From a virus: DNA of 38,064 nucleotides. Below the pieces are notes generated by a model. It was given only the letters and a program-made list of their open reading frames with translations, was not told the origin of the DNA and did not search any database. Position numbers and translations under genes: made by a program. Shown piece by piece: positions 13,828-19,980 of this stretch. The DNA lies in the IMG/VR virus record IMGVR_UViG_3300020176_000037, positions 1 through 38,064 of that record; one strand, written 5' to 3'. The number at the start of each line of letters is the position of its first letter. The first letter of the stretch is position 1.

Positions 13828-13856
13828 AGTATGGCATACCAGAGGGAGGGCGTCAA
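13828..13856 (-). promoter_or_regulatory. Sigma70-type promoter with palindromic operator
   Basis: Minus strand -35 TTGACG (13856-13851), 17-base spacer, -10 CATACT (13833-13828). GTATGGCATAC at 13829-13839 overlaps the -10. The stop TGA of the upstream RHH gene is inside the -35. Confidence 0.8.
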
Positions 13857-14119
13857 CCCTCCGCTGCTAGCGCACAGATCACCGTGCAGATGATCGGCTC
13901 AAGCTGGTGTCTCGGTATCCCGCCGTACTGTCGGCTGACAGCGGTGATGGCACGGTCGATGCAGTCGCGGCCATTGCCCAGGGACGCGACGCGCTGCGGA
14001 TATAGGACACGCTCACGGATCAGCTCTTTGCGGGACATGCCGTGGGCGGCTGCCTCCATGTTCAGCCTGTTGCGTTCCTCAGGCGTGGCGTCAAATTCAA
14101 TGCGGCTCAGGTTGCTCAT
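13853..14119 (-). CDS. Ribbon-helix-helix-like DNA-binding protein
   Basis: An 88-residue protein: SRIEFDATPEERNRLNMEAA, then AHGMSRKELIRERVLYPQRV. A short strand, a helix, a GMSRKELIRE turn and a second helix form the RHH/CopG-type pattern. A second half of about 45 residues includes HQLEPIICTVICALAAEG. It lies directly upstream of the four operator-promoters, which makes it a candidate regulator of them. This is inference only. Its start overlaps the next upstream stop in TGATG. Confidence 0.65.
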   Translation of the reverse strand: MSNLSRIEFDATPEERNRLNMEAAAHGMSRKELIRERVLYPQRVASLGNGRDCIDRAITAVSRQYGGIPRHQLEPIICTVICALAAEG

Positions 14120-14346
14120 CAGAAGTCGAAGGGTTCAGGTTCGGGTGTTGTGGCTGGTGCTAGGTCTCGCGGGCTTGGCCCCGCTTCGACCTGCACAGCC
14201 TTGGGCTGATCGCGCAGCAGGTTGCGGTGGGTTTTGCTGATGCTGCCGGGTGGTGGCGTGTCGAGATCTTCCAGCGTCCAGTAACCCTTGGCGATGCCAT
14301 CGCGCAAGGTCTTGATGGTGCTGGTGATGTCCTGTAGTGGGTTCAT
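14119..14346 (-). CDS. 75-residue protein of unknown function
   Basis: MNPLQDITSTIKTLRDGIAK, then GYWTLEDLDTPPPGSISKTH, with a Pro-rich disordered C-terminus ending EPEPFDF. Acidic-aromatic tails of the form DDxPF/EPFDF are used by single-stranded DNA binding proteins and related replication factors to recruit partners. Here that is only a resemblance. Coupled by TGATG at both ends to neighbours in the 15343-13853 operon. Confidence 0.6.
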   Translation of the reverse strand: MNPLQDITSTIKTLRDGIAKGYWTLEDLDTPPPGSISKTHRNLLRDQPKAVQVEAGPSPRDLAPATTPEPEPFDF

Positions 14347-14636
14347 CAGTAGGGACGGCTGGCTTTGTATTCGGCGTCGGCTGCCGGATGCAGGACGAAC
14401 CTGCCGGGCATGATGCCTTCAACGGATGGGCAATAGGTGCAGTAGCGGCCCAGGTGATCAAAGCGGCCCATGCAGTACGGCGCAGCAGGGCGCACGCGGC
14501 CATCCATCTGATTCAGGGCTGATTCCATGTCGCCTGCGCGAATGGCCTTGAAATCGGGCATGGCCCCTTCCTTGGCATTCATGGGGACGACGGCGAAGAC
14601 AAAGTGCTCGGCGGCTTCAGGTTCAAACAGTTTCAT
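14346..14636 (-). CDS. 96-residue Cys-containing protein of unknown function
   Basis: Read from ATG 14636 (MKLFEPEAAEHFVFAVVPMN). The frame is open to 14699, but ATG 14636 shares its A with the upstream TGA. The central segment AAPYCMGRFDHLGRYCTYCP contains three Cys (C-x10-C-x2-C) and a His, which could bind a metal. No family recognised. Located between the fusion replication-type protein and two small genes. Confidence 0.6.
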   Translation of the reverse strand: MKLFEPEAAEHFVFAVVPMNAKEGAMPDFKAIRAGDMESALNQMDGRVRPAAPYCMGRFDHLGRYCTYCPSVEGIMPGRFVLHPAADAEYKASRPY

Positions 14637-15343
14637 CAGAGGAACATGGAGGACTTGGTGGGCGCGGGGGCGTTGTCTTCGAGGTAGACCGCGTAGCACT
14701 CATCCCGCAGCCAACGGAAGCAGTCAGGCAGCGGTGAGGCAAACTCCCCGACGCCTTGCCTTGATCGGATGTCCTCGATGGCACCGTCAATGGCACGCAT
14801 CAGGTCATCAGGTTGTAGCTCGTCGGGGACAAGCTGGCCCCACAGCTCCATGGCCTTGGGTTTGGACTGGCCGTTGGCGCGATGGCGGCAGCCCTGATAC
14901 CGCTTCCAGAAGGCCTCGAACTCAGGGGTGCCTTTGGTCTTCTTAGCGCGTGATTTACGCGCTTTTTCGACCTTAATTTCACTTTTAACAACTATATGTT
15001 TTTTTTCGTGGTCAGGTTCTTGGGCAGAAGACTGAACAGCCTCTGTCTGGTGCGGAGGTAACTGCTGCTCTTGAGGAGCTTCTGACTCGCCTTCAGGTTG
15101 CTTCAGCGAAGGCTTATTACCTGTGAGAGGGCGAAGGTTACCTTGTGGTGGTCCGGCGCCAGCAGAGCACGTGGCTAGGCTACTGGCGGAAATTTGAAAG
15201 TCAAGCCCCTGCATTTTGGAATCAATGAGATCCCTGATGACAGCTGACTTGTTGCGGAATGGTCTGACCTCAGAAGACAGCCAGTTGAGCTGTTCCTCTG
15301 TGATTCTGACGTTGATCTGTGGCACAAACGGTTGACGTTGCAT
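14636..15343 (-). CDS. RHH domain fused to replication/helicase-loader-like domain
   Basis: Residues from ATG 15343: PQINVRITEEQLNWLSSEVR then PFRNKSAVIRDLIDSKMQGL form a ribbon-helix-helix module. A long Gln/Pro/Glu/Lys-rich linker follows (about residues 65-140). The C-terminal domain, EFEAFWKRYQGCRHRANGQS, then KPKAMELWGQL and FASPLPDCFRWLRDECY, follows the F..FW..Y......K..A...W..L pattern of phage replication/helicase-loader proteins. It may recognise an origin and recruit the host helicase. The frame is open to 15376, but ATG 15343 puts the palindrome at 15344-15364 exactly in front of the start. Confidence 0.65.
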   Translation of the reverse strand: MQRQPFVPQINVRITEEQLNWLSSEVRPFRNKSAVIRDLIDSKMQGLDFQISASSLATCSAGAGPPQGNLRPLTGNKPSLKQPEGESEAPQEQQLPPHQTEAVQSSAQEPDHEKKHIVVKSEIKVEKARKSRAKKTKGTPEFEAFWKRYQGCRHRANGQSKPKAMELWGQLVPDELQPDDLMRAIDGAIEDIRSRQGVGEFASPLPDCFRWLRDECYAVYLEDNAPAPTKSSMFL

Positions 15344-15364
15344 CGCAAAGGTGCCACGTTTGCG
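15344..15364. promoter_or_regulatory. 21-bp palindrome between divergent genes (candidate operator or origin element)
   Basis: CGCAAA-g-GTG-c-CAC-g-TTTGCG is symmetric about 15354, except for one unmatched pair (g/g). It directly abuts ATG 15343 of the RHH fusion protein and contains the GTG 15351 start of the divergent nuclease. The position is typical for autoregulation or origin binding by a dimeric RHH protein. Confidence 0.6.
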
Positions 15365-16028
15365 ACGCATACGCAAGCCATTTGTGAGACAACCGCTAGA
15401 TCCCGTGCCAGGGCTGGAGTTTTACCCCCTGCAGCACAAATACAGGCTGAACGGAGAATGGCTGCCGTACAACGTCAGCACCGTGCTTTCCTTTGACATG
15501 TCGCCCACCCAGCGGGCGGCCATCGAGCGCACAAAGGATGGCCCTGATGGATGGGCAGAAAGAGGCCGGACGATCCACCGCGTTCTGTGTGAGGAGTTCC
15601 TGCGCGGCGAGGGTTCGATCTATGACGAGAAGTGGGCACCGTGGATTGAGCCGCTGCTTGATGAGCCGCTGTTCAAGGGCGTCCAAACACTGGCGACTGA
15701 ATACGCGGTCTGCGACAAGATCAAGCGAATCGGCGGCAGCTTTGATTTTTTACTAGCTACGACAGATCCCAACGACAAAAGGGTAATTCTGGGCGACCTG
15801 AAGACGGTCTCATCTAAAAAGGGAGTCTCCAGCCGACGCCCAGCAACTGCCCAGCTCCAGGCCTACAGGAGCTTTCTTTCTGTACACCAGCCATCGCTGG
15901 TCGTAACAGATCTGGTCACAGTGGTCTGCGGCCCTGAGCGCACGCGGATCATCAACTCAGATCCTGAAGGGTGGCAGGAGTGGGAGGACGCTTGGGGACG
16001 TTTCAACGCCACCATTCCTGATTTTTGA
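15351..16028 (+). CDS. PDDEXK (RecB/Cas4-type) nuclease
   Basis: A 225-residue protein. The core is GGSFDFLLATTD, then RVILGDLKTVSSKKG and PATAQLQAYRSFL. These supply the acidic residue before the hairpin, the D-x-K pair, and the Q-L-Q-A-Y helix that mark RecB-family PDDEXK nucleases of phage recombination systems. N-terminal FYPLQHKYRLNGEWLPYNVS TVLSF is the usual entry of such exonucleases. Start is GTG 15351, with GTG 15384 or 15408 as alternatives. It likely resects DNA ends together with the annealing protein at 19925. Confidence 0.82.
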   Translation: MPRLRRIRKPFVRQPLDPVPGLEFYPLQHKYRLNGEWLPYNVSTVLSFDMSPTQRAAIERTKDGPDGWAERGRTIHRVLCEEFLRGEGSIYDEKWAPWIEPLLDEPLFKGVQTLATEYAVCDKIKRIGGSFDFLLATTDPNDKRVILGDLKTVSSKKGVSSRRPATAQLQAYRSFLSVHQPSLVVTDLVTVVCGPERTRIINSDPEGWQEWEDAWGRFNATIPDF

Positions 16029-16264
16029 TGAAGTGCCCTGAATGCGGATGCTCTTGGATCAGCGTCCTCGAATCACGCCACACGAGCGAAAAGGCCATTA
16101 GCAGACGCCGCCAGTGCAAAGGCTGCAACCATGTATGGGCAACCGCAGAGGTCAGCGTTCCAGATACTGAGTGGGGTTACAAGAACATGGCCAGGTTCAA
16201 TGGCCGCGACAAGGCGGAGTTTGGCGTCAAGGCTCGAATGCTTGAGCGTCTCGCATCAGCGTGA
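16028..16264 (+). CDS. NrdR-like zinc-ribbon protein
   Basis: A 78-residue protein starting at ATG 16028 (TGATG overlap). MKCPECGCSWISVLESRHTS, then EKAISRRRQCKGCNHVWATA, has the C-x2-C...C-x2-C ribbon and the SRxTxExxIxRRRxC signature of the NrdR N-terminal domain. The ATP-cone of true NrdR is absent; instead 35 unrelated residues follow. NrdR represses ribonucleotide reductase genes in bacteria. A phage version lacking the cone could interfere with or mimic host regulation, or simply bind DNA. Confidence 0.75.
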   Translation: MKCPECGCSWISVLESRHTSEKAISRRRQCKGCNHVWATAEVSVPDTEWGYKNMARFNGRDKAEFGVKARMLERLASA

Positions 16265-16389
16265 ACTGGTCCGAGATCCTGCGCAAGGGGGGCGTGCCTG
16301 AGCCCCCCGGCTACATCGAGACCGTGGCCAAGGTCAGCGCGAGGCCCAAGAGGCAGAAGAAAAAGCCCAAGGGCAAGCGCAAGGCTTGA
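16261..16389 (+). CDS. 42-residue basic protein
   Basis: ORF from GTG 16261 to TGA 16389: NWSEILRKGGVPEPPGYIET, then VAKVSARPKRQKKKPKGKRK. It overlaps the previous stop by four bases (GTGA). A helix with LRKGGVPEPPGY followed by a highly basic tail resembles short conserved cyanophage peptides, from memory. Its stop codon forms part of the next promoter's -35. Function unknown. Confidence 0.6.
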   Translation: MNWSEILRKGGVPEPPGYIETVAKVSARPKRQKKKPKGKRKA

Positions 16390-16412
16390 CATGTGCCATT
16401 CCGTGCCAGAAT
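16386..16412 (+). promoter_or_regulatory. Promoter, consensus -35 with extended -10
   Basis: TTGACA at 16386-16391, a 15-base spacer and CAGAAT at 16407-16412 preceded by TGC (extended -10). The spacer and -10 hold a direct repeat GTGCCA (10-base period), but not the ATGGCATACCA operator. Start would be near 16419, in front of the hairpin at 16413-16439. The short spacer lowers confidence. Confidence 0.45.
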
Positions 16413-16452
16413 GGGCGTGACTCAGCCGCTGAGTCGCCCCCACTGTTACCCA
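16413..16452 (+). promoter_or_regulatory. Structured leader with CCCCCACYGTTACCCA box (copy 1)
   Basis: Stem GACTCAG/CTGAGTC with a CCG loop is extended by GGGC/GCCC (two-base bulge), spanning 16413-16439. The box CCCCCACTGTTACCCA at 16437-16452 follows. The same arrangement occurs at 17547-17575 before the next gene. ATG 16462 follows nine bases later with no Shine-Dalgarno. Confidence 0.6.
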
Positions 16453-16461
16453 ACAGATTCA

Positions 16462-17532
16462 ATGTCAGCCCTAAACGCCCGCCGGTATGACTTCCGGCAA
16501 GAGATGGACTTGCTCGCCCCCATCGTCGAGCGTGCCCGTGCCGCTCTTTCTGAAGAGCAAAAGATCAGCATTCAATCCGCCTGCCGTAACTACAAGTTCG
16601 CCAAGCGTGTTCAGTTTTCGCCAATGGGCGATCACCAGCATGTGATGACCATGCAAGATCTGTCAGATGTCGGCCTGAATGACCCTGGCATTCAAGGCAT
16701 CGACGCAAAGGCCATCGATCGCCTTTTGCTTGGTGACTACGGAATGATCGAGCACAAGCGGCTCAACATCGGCCGTGACTGCATCGGCAAGATTGGCGAA
16801 CGCCCACTGATCGTTTACTTCCAGCAAGACGAAGAAGACGAGCCCTCAAAGCCTTGCAATGCAGCTGGCCGCCACCGCAACTATGCGTGGCAGATCCTGA
16901 TGCACCTTTGCGATGTGGAATGGACCTTGGCCATGCAGCAGCCGATGTGGGTTGATAAGACGATTGCCCGGAACAAGGACGAAAGCACGATGCTGATGAC
17001 CCTTGCCAACGGCTCGCAGTCGCGCAAGCAACCACCAGCTGAGCTGAAGTCCTACGACCTGACGCGCCGCAACGTACGCATCGACGACTTAGAGCGATTG
17101 GTCAGCACCCGCCTCGCTGCCACCCAAAACCAGTTCGGCGATGTGATCGCTACCGGCGCAACCATGACCGTCGGCAGCGACTACACCGACCAAGCGGTTT
17201 ACATCTACGACCGCGTGAAGACCAGCTGGACCAAGGCCAGCCGCCTTAGCCCAGAGCACAAAAAGAAGATGGTCGATGCCTTCAAGACCGACTCGGGTGC
17301 GATCACAGATTTGATCAAAGACCTGGGCGATCATGTTGGCCCGTTCATCGACGCAGAATCAGAGCGCAACAGCGCCAAGACGATCCGCGAACGGGTCAAC
17401 GAGCGCACGACCGATCTGATCTGCAAGTTCTTCAGCCTGACACCAGGCGAGTGGTCCAACGACAAGGAAGCCGCGTCGAAGGCCTTGGCCAACCTCAGCA
17501 CCAAGCAACGTCAGCTTGAGGCTTTTGTCTGA
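16462..17532 (+). CDS. ParB-like domain candidate
   Basis: A 356-residue protein read from ATG 16462 (MSALNARRYDFRQEMDLLAP). I recognise no strong family match. Two segments parallel the ParB/sulfiredoxin-fold core: AAGRHRNYAWQIL resembles the GxRRxxAA box, and LANGSQSRKQPPAELKSY resembles the ENLQREDLNPLEEA box, at the expected distance. Other parts are IDRLLLGDYGMIEHKRLNIG and a helical C-terminus. It has its own leader, shared with the next gene. Phage ParB-like proteins may bind DNA, hydrolyse CTP or cut nucleic acid; which applies is open. Confidence 0.6.
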   Translation: MSALNARRYDFRQEMDLLAPIVERARAALSEEQKISIQSACRNYKFAKRVQFSPMGDHQHVMTMQDLSDVGLNDPGIQGIDAKAIDRLLLGDYGMIEHKRLNIGRDCIGKIGERPLIVYFQQDEEDEPSKPCNAAGRHRNYAWQILMHLCDVEWTLAMQQPMWVDKTIARNKDESTMLMTLANGSQSRKQPPAELKSYDLTRRNVRIDDLERLVSTRLAATQNQFGDVIATGATMTVGSDYTDQAVYIYDRVKTSWTKASRLSPEHKKKMVDAFKTDSGAITDLIKDLGDHVGPFIDAESERNSAKTIRERVNERTTDLICKFFSLTPGEWSNDKEAASKALANLSTKQRQLEAFV

Positions 17533-17546
17533 TAGGCGAAAAAAAT

Positions 17547-17575
17547 GGGGGACGCGAGTCCCCCACCGTTACCCA
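17547..17575 (+). promoter_or_regulatory. Structured leader with CCCCCACYGTTACCCA box (copy 2)
   Basis: Perfect hairpin GGGGGAC-GCGA-GTCCCCC (17547-17564), with a GNRA loop, runs directly into CCCCCACCGTTACCCA (17560-17575). ATG 17590 follows after 14 bases, with no Shine-Dalgarno. On the minus strand the same hairpin is followed by A then seven T (17546-17539), the form of an intrinsic terminator for antisense transcription. Confidence 0.65.
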
Positions 17576-17589
17576 CTTGCACCTTACCG

Positions 17590-18747
17590 ATGAATCAACT
17601 GACAAAGCCAGAGTCAGACGAAATTTGCAGCGCCTACCCGCAGGGCGTCTTGGATCAATACAACGCCACCGAGCTGAACCAAATCGACAAGGTTCAGCAG
17701 GCTGGGCAGATCATGTCCAAGTCCAAGCACATGCTGAACTGCGAAGTGATTCGCCTGAAGCTCCTGCTGGATGGACAAGATCAAGTCGAAGGATTATTGG
17801 CGACAGGCAATGGCGGTCAGCAGCCGTCTCGTTTTTGGGAAGGCGCTCGCGCCGGGCACTTTGGCGATGAAGTCAAATCATGGGCTGACAAAGACGACCG
17901 CAAGAAAGTCCAGCGATTGATTACAGCCAATGAAGCAGCTGCCAAACTGCTTGCCCCATGCGTGGCAAATGCCACGCATGACTTGCCTTTTGAGTTGGCA
18001 CGCAAACGCGGCATGGGGCAAACGGCCCTTTGCACTTATCAGAGATTGTTCCCTGAAGCGCGTGCAATGGCCGACCATTACTTCACGGTGACGGGCGAGC
18101 TGCGCAGCGACATGCTGCAAGAGTTTGAGCAAATCATTCGAGAGTTTCCGGAACGCACAGAGTTTGTTCTAAAAGGCATTACTGAACGCACGCTCGACGT
18201 GCCATCAAAATTCAAAGACCTGAAAGCTGAATGGAGAGCACAGGCAAGGGAACAAAAAGCAGCAGAAGAAGCGTTGGCACAAGCTGCCAAACTTGCAGCT
18301 GCTGAAAAGAAAGAAGAAGACTTGAATGATTACACCCCAGACGTTGACACTCCATCCAAGGTCGGCGATCAAGCTGCTGATGTAACTGCACGCAGAACAC
18401 CATCCCGCGCTTGGTATCAATCACAGGCTGGAAAGCAACAAGTCAGCGAAGTGGTGGGCAACCTTGATAAGCCCTTGCCTGATTTGATTGAAGGCTTGAT
18501 GGAGCTGAGCAATCAACTCAAAGACCAGTTTGCGCATTCCAGCGTTATGCCTAATTACGCAGAGTTTTGGGCTGGCTATGACCAGTTCTTCTATACGCCT
18601 TCAACGCATAGAGCGAAATGGGGCCGCAAACGAAGGCTTGGACGAATGCAGGATTTGCGTAAAAAGATGCTGGAAGTTGCTGGAGAGCTTGAGGTTTACA
18701 TCGCCTCAACCCAGCCTCCCGCAAACATCGAGTATCCGGAGGGCTGA
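17590..18747 (+). CDS. 385-residue helical protein of unknown function
   Basis: Read from ATG 17590 (MNQLTKPESDEICSAYPQGV). Mostly helical, with a Lys/Glu/Ala coiled coil at about 215-250 (AQAREQKAAEEALAQAAKLA). A basic GRKRRLGRMQDLRKKMLEVA segment lies near the C-terminus. It shares its leader motif with the ParB-like gene just upstream, which suggests a joint role. The segment ELARKRGMGQTALCTYQRLF could be a helix-turn-helix, but this is weak. No family recognised. Confidence 0.65.
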   Translation: MNQLTKPESDEICSAYPQGVLDQYNATELNQIDKVQQAGQIMSKSKHMLNCEVIRLKLLLDGQDQVEGLLATGNGGQQPSRFWEGARAGHFGDEVKSWADKDDRKKVQRLITANEAAAKLLAPCVANATHDLPFELARKRGMGQTALCTYQRLFPEARAMADHYFTVTGELRSDMLQEFEQIIREFPERTEFVLKGITERTLDVPSKFKDLKAEWRAQAREQKAAEEALAQAAKLAAAEKKEEDLNDYTPDVDTPSKVGDQAADVTARRTPSRAWYQSQAGKQQVSEVVGNLDKPLPDLIEGLMELSNQLKDQFAHSSVMPNYAEFWAGYDQFFYTPSTHRAKWGRKRRLGRMQDLRKKMLEVAGELEVYIASTQPPANIEYPEG

Positions 18748-18748
18748 C

Positions 18749-19084
18749 ATGGACGCCGATCAGTTCTCTCTGTTCAATCACCCGACAGCCCCGCACAACG
18801 GGACAGATACAAGCCGCGATGCAGCGGCCAGCATTGTTGATCAAGTCAACGGGATGTGTCGCGACGTGCTGCGTGCCATTCGTGAAGCAGAAGACGGCTT
18901 GACCTGTGACGAGGTTGAGCAGCTCCTGGGCATGAAGCATCAGACCGCAAGCGCCAGGATCAGGGACTTGACCAGCTGCCAACCTGCGCTGTTGGAGCAG
19001 CGTTTGGATGAAGCGACTGGCAAGTTTGTCCGCAGGGCGACACGCTCTGGGCGCACGGCACGGGTTTATTACGCAAAGGGTTGA
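18749..19084 (+). CDS. Winged-helix candidate regulator
   Basis: A 111-residue protein from ATG 18749 (MDADQFSLFNHPTAPHNGTD). CRDVLRAIREAEDGLTCDEV, then EQLLGMKHQTASARIRDLTS, followed by RSGRTARVYY matches a winged helix: helix, GLTxxEV turn, recognition helix with SARIRDL, and a wing with R-T-R-V-Y. Such proteins are common in phage recombination clusters. It is a second candidate for reading the operator family; the next operator-promoter begins on its own stop codon. Confidence 0.7.
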   Translation: MDADQFSLFNHPTAPHNGTDTSRDAAASIVDQVNGMCRDVLRAIREAEDGLTCDEVEQLLGMKHQTASARIRDLTSCQPALLEQRLDEATGKFVRRATRSGRTARVYYAKG

Positions 19085-19109
19085 CATGGCATACCACCCA
19101 CGCCATACT
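19081..19109 (+). promoter_or_regulatory. Consensus promoter with shared operator
   Basis: TTGACA (19081-19086), 17-base spacer, CATACT (19104-19109). ATGGCATACCA (19086-19096) overlaps the -35 end and spacer; GCCATACT recurs at the -10. The -35 contains the TGA stop of the upstream gene. Start near 19116. Confidence 0.8.
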
Positions 19110-19115
19110 GCTGCA

Positions 19116-19143
19116 CATGAGCCCTTTCTCTCGTTCGCTCATG
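19116..19143 (+). promoter_or_regulatory. 5'-end inverted repeat covering two start codons
   Basis: CATGAGC (19116-19122) pairs with GCTCATG (19137-19143) around a 14-base loop. The arms contain ATG 19117 and ATG 19141, the two possible starts of the next gene. The transcription start predicted from the promoter is at about 19116, so the hairpin would form at the very 5' end of the mRNA. It is not a GNRA hairpin. Confidence 0.5.
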
Positions 19144-19344
19144 ACTCGCAACAGCATCTACGATCGCAGCCCAGGTTTTTATGACCCTGAGCGCCGCGCA
19201 CCTAAGAGCAATGCCATTGTCATTGCAATCTTTTGTTTCCTGATGGGCGGTGCCTTTTGGTACTCCCTAGACACAACTTTGACGGACATGACCCAGCGTG
19301 ATTGCAACGCTGGCATTCAAAAAGCCTGCGATTCCCTTAAATGA
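19141..19344 (+). CDS. Small single-pass membrane protein
   Basis: A 67-residue protein from ATG 19141 (MTRNSIYDRSPGFYDPERRA). NAIVIAIFCFLMGGAFWYSL forms one membrane span, then a short outside segment with two Cys (DCNAGIQKACDSLK). ATG 19117 would add eight residues and be nearly leaderless. It is the first gene of the operator-controlled transcript from 19081. Function unknown; it may act at the host inner membrane early in infection. Confidence 0.65.
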   Translation: MTRNSIYDRSPGFYDPERRAPKSNAIVIAIFCFLMGGAFWYSLDTTLTDMTQRDCNAGIQKACDSLK

Positions 19345-19547
19345 AAAACGTGCAAATCGTTCTGGATCAAGATCGAGCCCACAAGCTCAGCAAGATCTCA
19401 GAGGCCACCAAAGGCAACATGACTAACGTCTCTGTCGCTGGTGAATTTATTGAGTTTGAGCAACCTAAACTCAGTGCATCAAAACTTGCTCAGGCTCTCC
19501 TGAACAGCGCCATTGACCGAGCATTCAGCCAGTTACCCCAGCAGTAA
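19341..19547 (+). CDS. 68-residue protein of unknown function
   Basis: MKNVQIVLDQDRAHKLSKIS, then EATKGNMTNVSVAGEFIEFE, ending NSAIDRAFSQLPQQ. A strand, a helix, a strand and a C-terminal helix can be seen; the layout could be RHH-related, but the motif is weak. ATGA overlap with the previous gene. The next gene (RusA) begins inside its end. Confidence 0.55.
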   Translation: MKNVQIVLDQDRAHKLSKISEATKGNMTNVSVAGEFIEFEQPKLSASKLAQALLNSAIDRAFSQLPQQ

Positions 19548-19980
19548 CTCGTTCACGTTCACTGTTCTCGGAAAGCCTGCCCCACAAGGGAGCAAGCGCC
19601 ACGTCGGTCGAGGCGTCATGGTCGAATCCTCCAAAAGGTGCAAGCCATGGCGTCAAGACGTGCGCATCACTGCTCTTGAAGCAAGGCCTGAAGGCTGGGC
19701 CGATTTGCTGGACAAACCGATCTTTGTCTCTGTCACTTTTGTTTTTGCACGGCCTAAAAATCACTTCCGCACGAATGGTGAGCTGAAACCCTCAGCGCCT
19801 GAACATTGCACCGCTCGTATTGGCGATGTCGATAAGTTGGCGAGATCGATCCTCGACAGCTGTGCCGACGGAGTTTTATACGCAGCAGATGAACAGGTCA
19901 TCAGCCTCATTGCCCACAAACGTTATGCCAACACCAGAGAACAACCCTGCGCCATCATCACCGTCACAGCCCTTCCCTAA
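19513..19980 (+). CDS. rusA: RusA-type Holliday junction resolvase
   Basis: A protein of about 155 residues: FTFTVLGKPAPQGSKRHVGR at the start, then GDVDKLARSILDSCADGVLY followed by AADEQVISLIAHKRY. The paired Asp of GDVDK, the following Lys, and the Asp of AADEQV match the catalytic acidic cluster of RusA. It would cut branched recombination or packaging intermediates. No ATG lies before the conserved part. TTG 19513, inside the previous gene, is taken as start with low certainty. Confidence 0.85.
   Translation: MTEHSASYPSSNSFTFTVLGKPAPQGSKRHVGRGVMVESSKRCKPWRQDVRITALEARPEGWADLLDKPIFVSVTFVFARPKNHFRTNGELKPSAPEHCTARIGDVDKLARSILDSCADGVLYAADEQVISLIAHKRYANTREQPCAIITVTALP

Noticed and set aside
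17547-17564. Hairpin as a plus-strand terminator after the ParB-like gene
   Set aside because: No T-run follows on the plus strand; the sequence runs into the conserved leader box of the next gene.
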